Shown here: in pieces, positions 25,701 to 33,200 of the stretch
Numbering within the stretch: position 1 is the first letter of the stretch
Layout of the letters: each line of letters opens with the position of its first letter
Assembly (NCBI RefSeq): GCF_030538755.1
Contig: NZ_JAUNTJ010000021.1
Coordinates: forward strand, 1 to 50,347
Origin: Paracoccus sp. (in: a-proteobacteria)
GTDB taxonomy: Bacteria > Pseudomonadota > Alphaproteobacteria > Rhodobacterales > Rhodobacteraceae
Reading direction: 5' to 3'
Length of the DNA: 50,347 bases
Made by a program: the position numbers and the translations under genes
The notes under the pieces: generated by a model
The model's database searches: none
Seen by the model: the letters and a program-made list of their open reading frames with translations, nothing else
Told to the model about the DNA's origin: nothing

Positions 25701-27556
25701 ACATCGCCGTTCAGGCTGATGGTTTCATGGTTGTAGATAAAGGCGTTCTTGATCGCGTCACCGCCGACCGGACCGCCCTGCACATTCAACATCGGCCCGG
25801 CATCGACATAGGCCCAGGTGCCGCCCGCCGCATTCAGCGCCGCCGTCAGCGCCATCAGCGAGGCAGACCCCGACGGGTCGTTCTCGATTTCCAGCAGGCC
25901 GACGACATCGGCCCCAAGGCTGTTGATGGCGGCGACGATCTTGGCCTCTTGCCGTTCGAACTCGGCCAGACTATCGGCGCCGCGCGGCGACAGGTTGTTC
26001 GCCGGGCCGGTGGTGCCATTAAGGGTGGTGAAATAGTTCAGCACGTTGAACGCCGCCACCTTGACGGTGCCGCCCACATCCGGCGCGCTGTCGGGGCGGG
26101 GATTGTTCTGGATCAGGTCGCCATCGCCGGGCAGGTGGATGCGGTATTCGGGTTCCTCGCTGCTGGCGGCGCTGTCATGGGAAAAGGACAGAACCCCGGT
26201 CAGCCCGCGATAGGCATCGCCCATGCGGAACTCATCGCCCGCGCGCAGCACGCCATCCTCGCCCAGAAACGGCACCAGCAGTTCCGCCGGGTTCTGCGCA
26301 TTCGACCCGTCGTCGATCACCAGCGACCGCGCGGCGACCTGTTTCAGAAATTCCTGATACCCCTCGACGCTGGGGGCATTGGTCTGGGTAAAGGTCGGAA
26401 TCCGCCCGTCCGAGGTCAGCCGCATGGTGCCGAACCGATCCAGCTGGAACAGCTCGCTGACGGTCATATCCTGCGGGATCGTGACCAGCATCCCTTCATA
26501 CATTTCCAGATTGGCGACGTAATCGCCCTTGGAATCCAGCAGAACAGAGGCGGTCGGGAATTCGATCACCGCCGCCGTGGGCAGCGGATTGCCACTGGAA
26601 TCGACGCTGACATCATCGGCGGTGATGCGGGTTTCACCGCCCACCTCGGCCACCCGGCCCTGAACCGTGACCAGATCGCCAACAGCCACCGGCGCCGATG
26701 ACGCGATGAACACCCCTTCCGAGGAATAGGGGTTGTCATCGGCATCGCGGTCTTCTTCCTGAATATAGAACCCGCCCAGACCGGGCAGAACCTGCGTGAC
26801 GATGGCCTGCACGCGCACCTGTTCGTTCAGCATCGGGCTTTCATCGGCGGCACCGGGCACGCCGACCAGCGTGCCATCGGCCAGATTGGTCTCGCCCTGC
26901 ACCTCGTGGATCCTGACCGACTGATAGGCATCGGGGTCAACGGCATAACTGCCCGCGCGCGGATTGTTGATCTCGGCGCTGTTGTTGAAATCGGCAAAGG
27001 TGAAATCCGTCGCCTGCCCGGTGGATACGCCGTCCTGCACCCGGATCACACCGGCAGGCAGGAACGCCCCCTCTGGCCCGACGACCGGCGCATCGAAGTG
27101 GAAATATTCGGCCCCCTCGCCATCGCTGACACCGATGGCATCCACCGCCGTCAAGGCGTCGGTCACGCGATTGCCGCTGATCCCGGCGGTCGGCACCAGC
27201 GCGATGGTATAGCTGGAGTTTTCGATGAAATTATCGGCAAAGGTCGCATTGGCGGTCACGCCATAGGTGGTCTGCGCCAAAGCGTTGGCGATCAGGAAAA
27301 AGCCGTTATCCCCGATCACATGTTCGGCGGTGAAATCGAACCGGGCGTCGATCATGCCGTTCTGGGCGATATTGTCTGATTCCACCACGATCAGGCTTAG
27401 CCCCGCCAGCGACTGACCGGGCGCGCCGATCAGCTCCACGAACTCGCTGTCCGGGCCGACGGTTGATCCCAACACCTTGTTAATCAACAAGGATTGTTCG
27501 GCCAGGGCATTCAGCGGATTAACGTTCAGGTCAGCGGGGTTGATCTGGATGGTCAT
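22727..27556 (-). CDS. Giant secreted nuclease/5'-nucleotidase with RTX repeats (1609 aa)
   Basis: Domains in order: a lamin-tail-like N-terminus (about 25-215), an OB-like segment, and an ExeM/NucH endonuclease-exonuclease-phosphatase domain (about 495-825; VKVAAFNVLNYF, VGLLEIEND, LVLGDFNAY, ASDHDPIVVG). A metallophosphatase (830-1180; AITLGNHEFDKG) and a 5'-nucleotidase C-terminal domain (NGGGIRASIG) follow, then RTX-like calcium repeats (about 1487-1528; DNLTGTDGDDLI). There is no signal peptide, so type I secretion by the C-terminal signal is expected. In the phosphatase the DxH metal motif reads LADQEGN, and the late GxHxH is GGSNT, so metal binding may be altered. It probably scavenges phosphate from extracellular DNA. 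It starts 74 bases after the C39 exporter. Confidence 0.9.
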   Translation of the reverse strand: MTIQINPADLNVNPLNALAEQSLLINKVLGSTVGPDSEFVELIGAPGQSLAGLSLIVVESDNIAQNGMIDARFDFTAEHVIGDNGFFLIANALAQTTYGVTANATFADNFIENSSYTIALVPTAGISGNRVTDALTAVDAIGVSDGEGAEYFHFDAPVVGPEGAFLPAGVIRVQDGVSTGQATDFTFADFNNSAEINNPRAGSYAVDPDAYQSVRIHEVQGETNLADGTLVGVPGAADESPMLNEQVRVQAIVTQVLPGLGGFYIQEEDRDADDNPYSSEGVFIASSAPVAVGDLVTVQGRVAEVGGETRITADDVSVDSSGNPLPTAAVIEFPTASVLLDSKGDYVANLEMYEGMLVTIPQDMTVSELFQLDRFGTMRLTSDGRIPTFTQTNAPSVEGYQEFLKQVAARSLVIDDGSNAQNPAELLVPFLGEDGVLRAGDEFRMGDAYRGLTGVLSFSHDSAASSEEPEYRIHLPGDGDLIQNNPRPDSAPDVGGTVKVAAFNVLNYFTTLNGTTGPANNLSPRGADSLAEFERQEAKIVAAINSLGADVVGLLEIENDPSGSASLMALTAALNAAGGTWAYVDAGPMLNVQGGPVGGDAIKNAFIYNHETISLNGDVAYLDESVDARFPTTGVQRPAMAQTFTEKASGESFTAVVNHLKSKGSAAMGDSDQGDGQGHSATIRANATIALAEWISSDPTGTGEDKVLVLGDFNAYRMEDAIQNLIAGADGIIGTDDDLTDLGAMFDGQGISYVFDGMTGTLDYAFGTAPLTGFVTGASYVPINADEADAFDYNLDFGRDGSLMTADIYRASDHDPIVVGMDFGTAPMTYTLEILHLADQEGNGSSIRYAPNASAVMNALESQGVADWTIRLSSGDAFIPGVFFDASEALFGAGGIADIQIQNELGFAAITLGNHEFDKGTAALAGLIGGTVSGNFDVLTGSTLAGQAFTGTDMPYLSVNLDVTTDPYMAGLAVEGGQAPMPRSITSSVVVENQGEQIGIIGATTPTLARISSSGDVTISPYWQGTTPTAAELDALAAIIQAEVDSLLADNPGLNKIVLQTHMQVLNIELELASRLTDVDVIIAGGSNTRLMDETDRAIDGDVAQGPYPILVTGADGHTTAVVNTDGNYKYVGRLVLDFDADGRIIPDSYDATVSGAYATDDQGVADLGAQDMADPEIQAIVDAIEGHIIATQSNVFGVSSVYLNGNRSGVAEDGNPDGVRTQETNLGNLTADANLAYAQAFDETVTVSIKNGGGIRASIGEITVPAGATDYQRLPNGEILDSEGNVVKPQGGISQADIQTALAFNNDLSLITVTRAELVAVLEHAVAAAPAAAGQFAQVSGIQFSFDPSRPAGDRIVSAAITDADGRDLDVLVIGGELAGNADGPVRIVTLGFMADGGDGYPFPQHQGIDRVDLAQAMAGDRSGAATFADNGTEQDAFAEYLAANFATPDTAYDKADGGYGSDDRIQNLTWREDTVIDELPEPALNLIVGTAGRDNLTGTDGDDLIVGAGGNFDVLTGGAGADVFFFGDAALNGMRERATIMDYETGVDAIALGSGVGVASVQQAGAQVVVYLNDPSGAHDAIYVRGAGVTVDNLTFLTDYENPLLLA

Positions 27557-27630
27557 CTGGGGTGCCTGCTTTGGTTAACAAGGATCACCCCCGGTTAACC
27601 GCCGCGCGTAACAGCCCTGTTACAGCCCCC

Positions 27631-29766
27631 TCACCCGACTTTATGTATATTCTTATGTTTATTTTGTATTTCGGTTATTTTTGCGTTTTGGATGCGGATG
27701 TTTCGTTTAGCCCTGTTGATGAGGGCTGGTCTGTGGGCGATGATGATGCGGGTTATGGGCAGTTGGGCGATCAGGTCTGCGATGGCGCTTTCGGTCTGTT
27801 CGTCCAGGTTGGCGGTGCCCTCGTCCAGCAGCAGCAGGCGCGGCTGGCGGTAAAGGGCGCGGGCCAGCAGCACGCGCTGGCGCTGGCCGCCCGACAGGGC
27901 CGAGCCCATATCGCCCACCAGCGACAGGTATTGCATCGGCATCCGCAGGATGTCCTCGTGGATCTGGGCGGCGGCGGCGGCGGTGGCCACGCGCTCCATA
28001 TCCATGTCGGGGTCGAAGAAGGCGATGTTATCCGCGATCGAGCCGGACAGCAGCTGGTCATCCTGCGCCACCACGCCGATCTGGCTGCGCCAGGCGCGCC
28101 ACAGTTCCGGCGTGGCGGGCTGGCCGTCCAGCAGGATCTGCCCCGATTCCGGCGCGTTCACCCCCAAAAGCAGCTTGGACAGCGTGGTCTTGCCCCCGCC
28201 CGAGGGGCCGGTGATCGCCACGAAATCCCCCGCCTCGATGTCCAGCGACACGTCATCCAGCACCAGCGGGCTGGCATCGCCATAGCGGAACGACACGCCG
28301 CGCACCGAAATCGCGCCCTGAACGTCGATCATCCGCGCCGGGGCGCCGCTGTCGCGGATGTCGGGTTCCGCCGTCACGATGTCGGACAGGCGTTCCAGAT
28401 GCAGCCGCAGCAGCCGGAACTGCATCACCTCGCCCACCAGCGACAGCGCCCGGTCGCTGAAGGTCTGCCGGAACGACAGGAACGCCATCAGCATCCCCAC
28501 CGAAAACCCCTGCGCATCCAGGATCATCACCGCGCCCAGATAGATCACCAGCACGGTCTGGATGCCGATCACCGCGCTTTGCAGAAACGACAGGGTGATT
28601 TCATATTTGCCGACCCGGACCGAACTGTTGATGACCGCGGCATAGCGGCTGCGCCATTTGCCCTCGCGCCCGGTTTCCCCGCCCATCAGCCGGATGGTGG
28701 GCATGGCGCGCACGGTTTCGATCAGATGCGACTGTTCGGCAGCCATGTTGACGATATTGTCCTCGGTCGCGGCGCGGGTGACGGGGTAAAAGGCAAAGCC
28801 CAGTCCCAGCACGATCAGCAGCGAGGCGACCACCACCGTCCCCAACAGCGGCGAATACAGAAACAGGATCGCCGCCGCGATCACCGCCATCAGCCCGTCC
28901 ACCATGGCCGAGATCATCCCCCGCGTCAGCGCGTCCTGGATGGCGTTGGTCGATTCGATCCGTGACATGATGTCGCCGACGTGGCGTTTCTCGAAAAACG
29001 ACACCGGCAGGCGGATCATGTGGCGCACGATATTGCCCACGATCTGGAACGACATCATCGAGCCAAGCAGCCGCAAGACCCAGTTGCGCAGCGCCTCGAG
29101 CCCCGCATGCAGCAGCGTCAGCGCCCCAAAGCCAAGCGCCAGCACCACCAGCAGGTCGCGATCGGATCGCCCGATCGCCTCGTCCACCACCAGCTGGATG
29201 TGAAACGGCAGCGCGAAGGTGGCGATCTGGAACACCAGCGACAGCGCCAGCACCTGAAAGATCGCCGCCCCCATCCCCTGCGTCCGCGACCACAGGCTGG
29301 ACAGCCTGACCGACACCCGCGCCGTGGCCTTGCGGAAATCGCCCGCCGGGGTCAGTTCCAGCACCACCCCGGTGAAATGGTTCGACAGCTCCGCCATCGA
29401 CAGCTTGCGCGCGCCCCGCGCCGGGTCGTGGATCACCGCCCCGCGCCGGCTGATGGATTTGAGCACCACGAAATGGTTCAGATCCCAGTGCAGGATCGCC
29501 GGCAGCCGCACCTGCCCCAGCGCATCCAGCCCCACCCGCAAGGCGCGCGGCGCCAGCGACAACTGTTCGGCCAGCTGCATCAGATGCCGCAGCGTCGCCC
29601 CGGTCAGCGACAGCGAAAACCGCTGCCGCAACCCGTTCAGATCAATGTCATGGCCGTAATAGCGGCCCACCATCGCCATACAGGCCAGCCCGCATTCCGC
29701 CGCCTCAGCGGCGCGGATTTCCGGCAGGCGGCGCAGCCCGGAAAAGTTCAGATCGGTAATGCTCAT
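27631..29766 (-). CDS. C39-peptidase-containing bacteriocin ABC exporter (711 aa)
   Basis: This exporter cuts double-glycine leaders and secretes the mature peptides. The N-terminal C39 peptidase has catalytic Cys25 in AAECGLACMAMVG, His98 in HWDLNHFVVLK and Asp114 in VIHDPARG. Six membrane spans (about 160-440) and an ABC domain follow: Walker A GPSGGGKTT, signature LSGGQRQRVLLAR, Walker B LLLLDEGTANLDE, switch His IIIAHRP. The ATG at 29766 overlaps the hlyD stop (ATGA), fixing the start. Substrates should be peptide F and, with the missing module 1 exporter as alternative, A-E. The last 20 codons are AT-rich and unlike the rest. Confidence 0.95.
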   Translation of the reverse strand: MSITDLNFSGLRRLPEIRAAEAAECGLACMAMVGRYYGHDIDLNGLRQRFSLSLTGATLRHLMQLAEQLSLAPRALRVGLDALGQVRLPAILHWDLNHFVVLKSISRRGAVIHDPARGARKLSMAELSNHFTGVVLELTPAGDFRKATARVSVRLSSLWSRTQGMGAAIFQVLALSLVFQIATFALPFHIQLVVDEAIGRSDRDLLVVLALGFGALTLLHAGLEALRNWVLRLLGSMMSFQIVGNIVRHMIRLPVSFFEKRHVGDIMSRIESTNAIQDALTRGMISAMVDGLMAVIAAAILFLYSPLLGTVVVASLLIVLGLGFAFYPVTRAATEDNIVNMAAEQSHLIETVRAMPTIRLMGGETGREGKWRSRYAAVINSSVRVGKYEITLSFLQSAVIGIQTVLVIYLGAVMILDAQGFSVGMLMAFLSFRQTFSDRALSLVGEVMQFRLLRLHLERLSDIVTAEPDIRDSGAPARMIDVQGAISVRGVSFRYGDASPLVLDDVSLDIEAGDFVAITGPSGGGKTTLSKLLLGVNAPESGQILLDGQPATPELWRAWRSQIGVVAQDDQLLSGSIADNIAFFDPDMDMERVATAAAAAQIHEDILRMPMQYLSLVGDMGSALSGGQRQRVLLARALYRQPRLLLLDEGTANLDEQTESAIADLIAQLPITRIIIAHRPALINRAKRNIRIQNAKITEIQNKHKNIHKVG

Positions 29767-31043
29767 CCCAGACGCCCCACAGCATAGATCGGATCCAGAA
29801 GCCATTCGACCAGCGTGCGCCGGTCGATCACGATACCCGCGGTCAGCAACATGCCGGGCTGGACCTGAATGTCCTGCCCGTAGGCGCGCACCTGATCGCT
29901 GGCCAGTTCCACCTTGACCCGGAACACCGGCTCCTGGATCTCCAGCCCCGGTATCGCCACCTCGGACGGGGCCAGCACCGTGCGCGACACGCTGCGCACC
30001 ACGCCGCGGGCGGTGCCGAATTTTTGATACGGGAAGGCCTGATACATCAGCTGCACCTCTTGCCCGGCCTTGATGAACCCGGCCGAGCGCGACGGCACAT
30101 AAAGTTCCGCCTCAAGCGACGAGCCTTCGGGCGTCAGCACCGCCACCACCGATTGCGGCGCCACCGTCTGGCCGCGCGACACCGGCACCGCCACCACCCG
30201 GCCCGCCACCGTGGCCCCGGCGTGATAGACGTTCTGGGTTTCCATCTCGGTGCCCTGCAAGGCCAGTTGCGCCTGCCCGGCACTGGCGCGGGCATCCGCC
30301 GCCCGGATCGACAGCGGCAGGCTGCGCAACTGCGCGTCGATCTCGCTGATCTGGCGGTCCATCGCCAGCACGCTGCTGCGCACGCCCGACAGTTCCTGCT
30401 GCGCCACCAGCACCGCCATCTCGCTTTCCTCGACGGTCTTGCGGCTGGCGATGCCGCGCCCGGCCATCGCCCGCACCCGTTCGGCATTCGCCTCGACCAG
30501 CGCCAGCCGTTCGGCGGTGGTCTCGATCCGGGCGCGGCCCTGATCGCGTTCGGCCACCAGCCCCTCGCGCTGGGTTTTGAGGTTGGTCTCGTCGGCGACC
30601 AGCATCTCGCGCTCGGCCTCGGCCTGCGCGCGCGCCGCGTCGATCTGGGCGTGCAATTGCGTCAGCAGCGCCTGCCCGGCACTGCCCCCGGCCAGATCCG
30701 CCGACAGCCGCAGCTCTGCCAGAGACTGCCCGGCCGAAACCGTATCGCCCTCGGAGACCGTCAGGCTCTGGATCACCCCGCCACGCGGCGCCGTCACCCG
30801 GATCAACCCACCCTCGGGCACAACCCAGCCCGCAACCGTCTCGATCCGCGCATAAGACGCCGTGGACGCAAACGCCAGGGCCCCCACAACGACACAAACC
30901 GCCAACACAATCAAAACCCGCATCCGAAGCGACAGTGACAACAAAACCTCGCCATCCAAACCACGTGACTGATGCAAAACAGCCGCGCGACGGAAAAGGG
31001 GCGTGGGGGATTCGTTATCATCGCTGGGACGCTGATCGGTCAT
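29763..31043 (-). CDS. HlyD-family secretion adaptor (426 aa)
   Basis: A periplasmic adaptor for the C39 exporter. A short cytoplasmic start is followed by one membrane span (MRVLIVLAVCVVVGALAFAS), a lipoyl-like half (GWVVPEGGLIRVTAPRGGVI), a long coiled coil (about 110-220, rich in Ala, Glu, Arg), and a second lipoyl/beta-barrel part ending VRVKVE-like repeats and GMLLTAGIVIDRRTLVEWLL. Its first 43 residues match the partial protein at 1-130 except for the extreme N-terminus. It is translationally coupled to the ABC gene and lies 117 bases after peptide F with two hairpins between. No outer-membrane TolC partner is in the window. Confidence 0.92.
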   Translation of the reverse strand: MTDQRPSDDNESPTPLFRRAAVLHQSRGLDGEVLLSLSLRMRVLIVLAVCVVVGALAFASTASYARIETVAGWVVPEGGLIRVTAPRGGVIQSLTVSEGDTVSAGQSLAELRLSADLAGGSAGQALLTQLHAQIDAARAQAEAEREMLVADETNLKTQREGLVAERDQGRARIETTAERLALVEANAERVRAMAGRGIASRKTVEESEMAVLVAQQELSGVRSSVLAMDRQISEIDAQLRSLPLSIRAADARASAGQAQLALQGTEMETQNVYHAGATVAGRVVAVPVSRGQTVAPQSVVAVLTPEGSSLEAELYVPSRSAGFIKAGQEVQLMYQAFPYQKFGTARGVVRSVSRTVLAPSEVAIPGLEIQEPVFRVKVELASDQVRAYGQDIQVQPGMLLTAGIVIDRRTLVEWLLDPIYAVGRLG

Positions 31044-31071
31044 GGCTGGCCTTGCTTGTCAGGGTCGGGCT

Positions 31072-31144
31072 GCGCAACCGCCCGGCGCCAACTGCGATCA
31101 GATCGGTTGCGGGGGAAACCGCGACGATCGGGCGACCGTCGCGG
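31072..31144 (-). terminator. Two tandem hairpins between peptide F and hlyD (attenuator-like)
   Basis: CGCAACCG (31073-31080) pairs with CGGTTGCG (31104-31111), and CCGCGACG (31119-31126) pairs with CGTCGCGG (31137-31144); both stems are perfect 8-mers. Module 1 has two unrelated hairpins in the same position, which argues for a kept function: partial termination after the peptide gene. Confidence 0.55.
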
Positions 31145-31160
31145 GGATGTCATGCGTCAA

Positions 31161-31388
31161 TCAGCAACGCGGCTTGACCGGGGCGCAGCCCGTGTCGCAG
31201 CCGGTGTCGCAGCCCGTGCTGCCGCCGGTTTTGCCGCCCCAGGTCTTGGGGTTAAAGATCGACAGGATACCGCTGAGAATATTGACTTTGGTGTTGATGA
31301 CGGTGCCCAGCAGGCAACCACCAAACAGGAAGCCGCCGGCGACCTGATCCAGTTCCTGTTCGCTCAGTTCTTTGATGTTGGCGTCCAT
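31161..31388 (-). CDS. Cysteine-rich double-glycine-leader peptide precursor F (75 aa)
   Basis: The leader is MDANIKELSEQELDQVAGG, nearly the leader of peptide D. The mature part is about 56 residues: a hydrophobic half (LFGGCLLGTVINTKVNILSG), a short FNPKTWGG turn, and a tail with a GCDTGCDTGC repeat ending KPRC. It has five cysteines (24, 60, 64, 68, 75), an odd number, so one may stay free, pair between molecules or be modified. The start at 31388 suits a GGAG site seven bases upstream; the ATG at 31394 would be too close. It is first in the module 2 export operon. No family is recognised. Confidence 0.82.
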   Translation of the reverse strand: MDANIKELSEQELDQVAGGFLFGGCLLGTVINTKVNILSGILSIFNPKTWGGKTGGSTGCDTGCDTGCAPVKPRC

Positions 31389-31677
31389 TGTCATGCTCCT
31401 ATTGATTTGCACATGTCGCACAGGCGACGCCATCATCAGGACACAGGCGCAGGCAGCGAGCCATTAGGGCAGTTGGACTAAACGCTTAGAACTTCTGAAT
31501 TAAACAATTGAAAAACGCAATTATCGGCAGTAGCCTGCCGATACGCGCCTGCAACCATGGCGCGTTTTTCGCCCGCCCATAAACCCCTCGTCTCAAGGGT
31601 AGCAGATCAGACAAACGCGCATCTCACCCCAGATGTCGCCCGATGAGGACCAATCCGCGAAGGACATGAAGGATTTG
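31389..31677. promoter_or_regulatory. Divergent intergenic region of module 2
   Basis: 289 bases between peptide F and LuxR regulator 2, AT-rich in 31470-31530. It contains GACTAAAC (31476-31483), a hairpin or operator dyad ATCGGCAG-TAGC-CTGCCGAT (31523-31542), and GCGCGTTTTTCGCC (about 31560-31573). The first and third elements recur upstream of regulator 1, which suggests sites for these regulators. No -10/-35 pair was convincing. Confidence 0.45.
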
Positions 31678-32079
31678 ATGACGCTCGATCAAACCGACAA
31701 GGCCCGGACCAGAATCATCATTGCCAATGCCAACCCAGCCTATTGCGAGGACATGCAGGAAATCATCCGAACCCTGAACCCCGAGGCCGATGTGATCGTG
31801 ATTCCGGTGGCGGAACACACGGCCCGGCCACCCACCGCCGCAGCACCGGACACCGCCTGCCTTGACCGGCTGTCCACCCGGCAGCGCGATGTTCTGGCGC
31901 TGATCGTCGAAGGGCGCTCGAACAAGGATATTGCCCGCAACCTTCAGATCGCGCCTTCGACGGTGCGGGTGCATGTGTCGGCCTTGCTGCGGATATTGGG
32001 GGTCAGTTCGCGCACGGCGGCGGCGGCACTGGCCGCCGGGGTGATCGCGCGGCGAACAGGGGATCAGCCGGCGCAATAG
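31678..32079 (+). CDS. Short LuxR/NarL-type regulator 2 with truncated, Asp-less receiver (133 aa)
   Basis: A paralogue of the regulator at 1524-1919. Both share TRII(V/I)xNANPAY, EGR(T/S)NKDIAR and STVRVHVSA(V/L)LR(V/I)[10 protein letters not shown]. The receiver remnant again has NAN instead of acidic residues and no phosphorylated Asp. The start at 31678 gives the same N-terminal length as its paralogue and follows AAGGA; ATGs at 31633 and 31666 are in frame but lack ribosome sites. It is divergent from peptide F and ends 46 bases before the LysR gene stop on the other strand. Role: probable control of module 2, perhaps with cross-talk to module 1. Confidence 0.8.
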   Translation: MTLDQTDKARTRIIIANANPAYCEDMQEIIRTLNPEADVIVIPVAEHTARPPTAAAPDTACLDRLSTRQRDVLALIVEGRSNKDIARNLQIAPSTVRVHVSALLRILGVSSRTAAAALAAGVIARRTGDQPAQ

Positions 32080-32125
32080 GGCGGCGCGGCGGGGCTGCCC
32101 CCTTGCCCGCCCCCGCCGGGACGGA

Positions 32126-33040
32126 TCAGCCGTTCAGGCGGGCGATCAGCCAATCCAGAAATGCCTGCGCCTGCGGCGTGGGCACGCTGTCGGCGGGAAT
32201 GATGACGTGATAGCGTTCCTCGGTCGTCAGGCTGTGCTGGCCCAGTGGAATCAGCCGCCCCTCGGCCAGATGGGACGAGATCAGCGTTTCCCAGCCAAGC
32301 GCCACCCCCTCGCCGTTGACGGCGGCGTGGATCGAATCGGTGTAATGGTTGAACCGCAGCCCGCTGCGGTCGGATGCGCGGCCCAGATCGCCGCCCAGCC
32401 CGACCCGCTGCGCCCATGATCGCCACGTCAGCCAGGACGGGTTCACCGTATCCGAGGCGATCAGCGGCAGGCGCGCCAGATCGGGCGCATCCCCAAGGGA
32501 CAGCTTGTCCCGCAGCGCGGGGCTGCACACCGGAAACACCCGGTCGGCGCGGCTGGCCAGACTGGTGGCCTGCGGAAACGGCGCCCGGCCATAGCGGATC
32601 GCCACATCCAGCCGGTCGCGGCGCAGATCGGTGATGCCATCCTCGGCCACCAGTTTCAGCTTGATCTGCGGATGGGTTTCGCGGAATTCGGCCAGACGCG
32701 GCAGAATCCAGAAATGCGTGAACCCCAGCGTCGCCGCCACCGCCACCGTATCCGAACTGGCGGGGCGGCGGATGGTGTCGATCATTTCAGCCATATTGGT
32801 AAATGACAGCGACACCGTGGCCGCCAGTGCCGTGCCGGGCGGGGTCAGCACCACCCTTTTATGCGCGCGGGTGAACAGGCTGGTGTTCAGATCCTGTTCC
32901 AGCAGCTTGATCTGACGGCTGACCGCCGCCTGCGTGACGCCCAGTTCCGCGGCAGCCTGCGTGAAACTGCCCAAACGCGCGGCAGCCTCGAAGGTGGACA
33001 GCGCGGCAAGCGAGGGAAGGCTGCGGCGAAGGCTTGTCAT
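32126..33040 (-). CDS. GcvA-like LysR-family regulator (304 aa)
   Basis: LysR helix-turn-helix LPSLAALSTFEAAARLGSFT then LGVTQAAVSRQIKLLEQDL, of the GcvA subtype, with an effector domain reading FWILPRLAEFRETHPQIKLK and DRLDVAIRYGRAPFP. The start at 33040 follows AAAGGA; an ATG 24 bases earlier is possible. It is divergent from the Rieske monooxygenase gene, with 160 bases between, and should regulate it. An ATAA-N7-TTAT dyad at 33067-33081 is a candidate operator. Confidence 0.88.
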   Translation of the reverse strand: MTSLRRSLPSLAALSTFEAAARLGSFTQAAAELGVTQAAVSRQIKLLEQDLNTSLFTRAHKRVVLTPPGTALAATVSLSFTNMAEMIDTIRRPASSDTVAVAATLGFTHFWILPRLAEFRETHPQIKLKLVAEDGITDLRRDRLDVAIRYGRAPFPQATSLASRADRVFPVCSPALRDKLSLGDAPDLARLPLIASDTVNPSWLTWRSWAQRVGLGGDLGRASDRSGLRFNHYTDSIHAAVNGEGVALGWETLISSHLAEGRLIPLGQHSLTTEERYHVIIPADSVPTPQAQAFLDWLIARLNG

Positions 33041-33066
33041 CGGCGATCCTTTCTGCTGCGCCATAC

Positions 33067-33081
33067 ATAATCTGAAGTTAT
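33067..33081. promoter_or_regulatory. Short dyad in LysR/Rieske divergent region
   Basis: ATAA and TTAT flank seven bases, 26 bases upstream of the LysR start. The layout fits a LysR-type site, but the arms are short and AT-only, so chance is possible. Confidence 0.3.
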
Positions 33082-33200
33082 CAATGCGTCGAGAATTTCT
33101 GCCGTTGCGCCCCACCGTCAATTTCCCCGAGATGAGACGATATGACACAGCACCGTAACGGATTCGGCGCAATCCATTGCTTTTTACAGGAACCAAGGCC

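Noticed and set aside
22814-26701. A 1295-codon open frame antisense to the nuclease gene
   Set aside because: It is a by-product of GC-rich third positions; the protein has no motif, and the opposite strand has clear enzyme domains.
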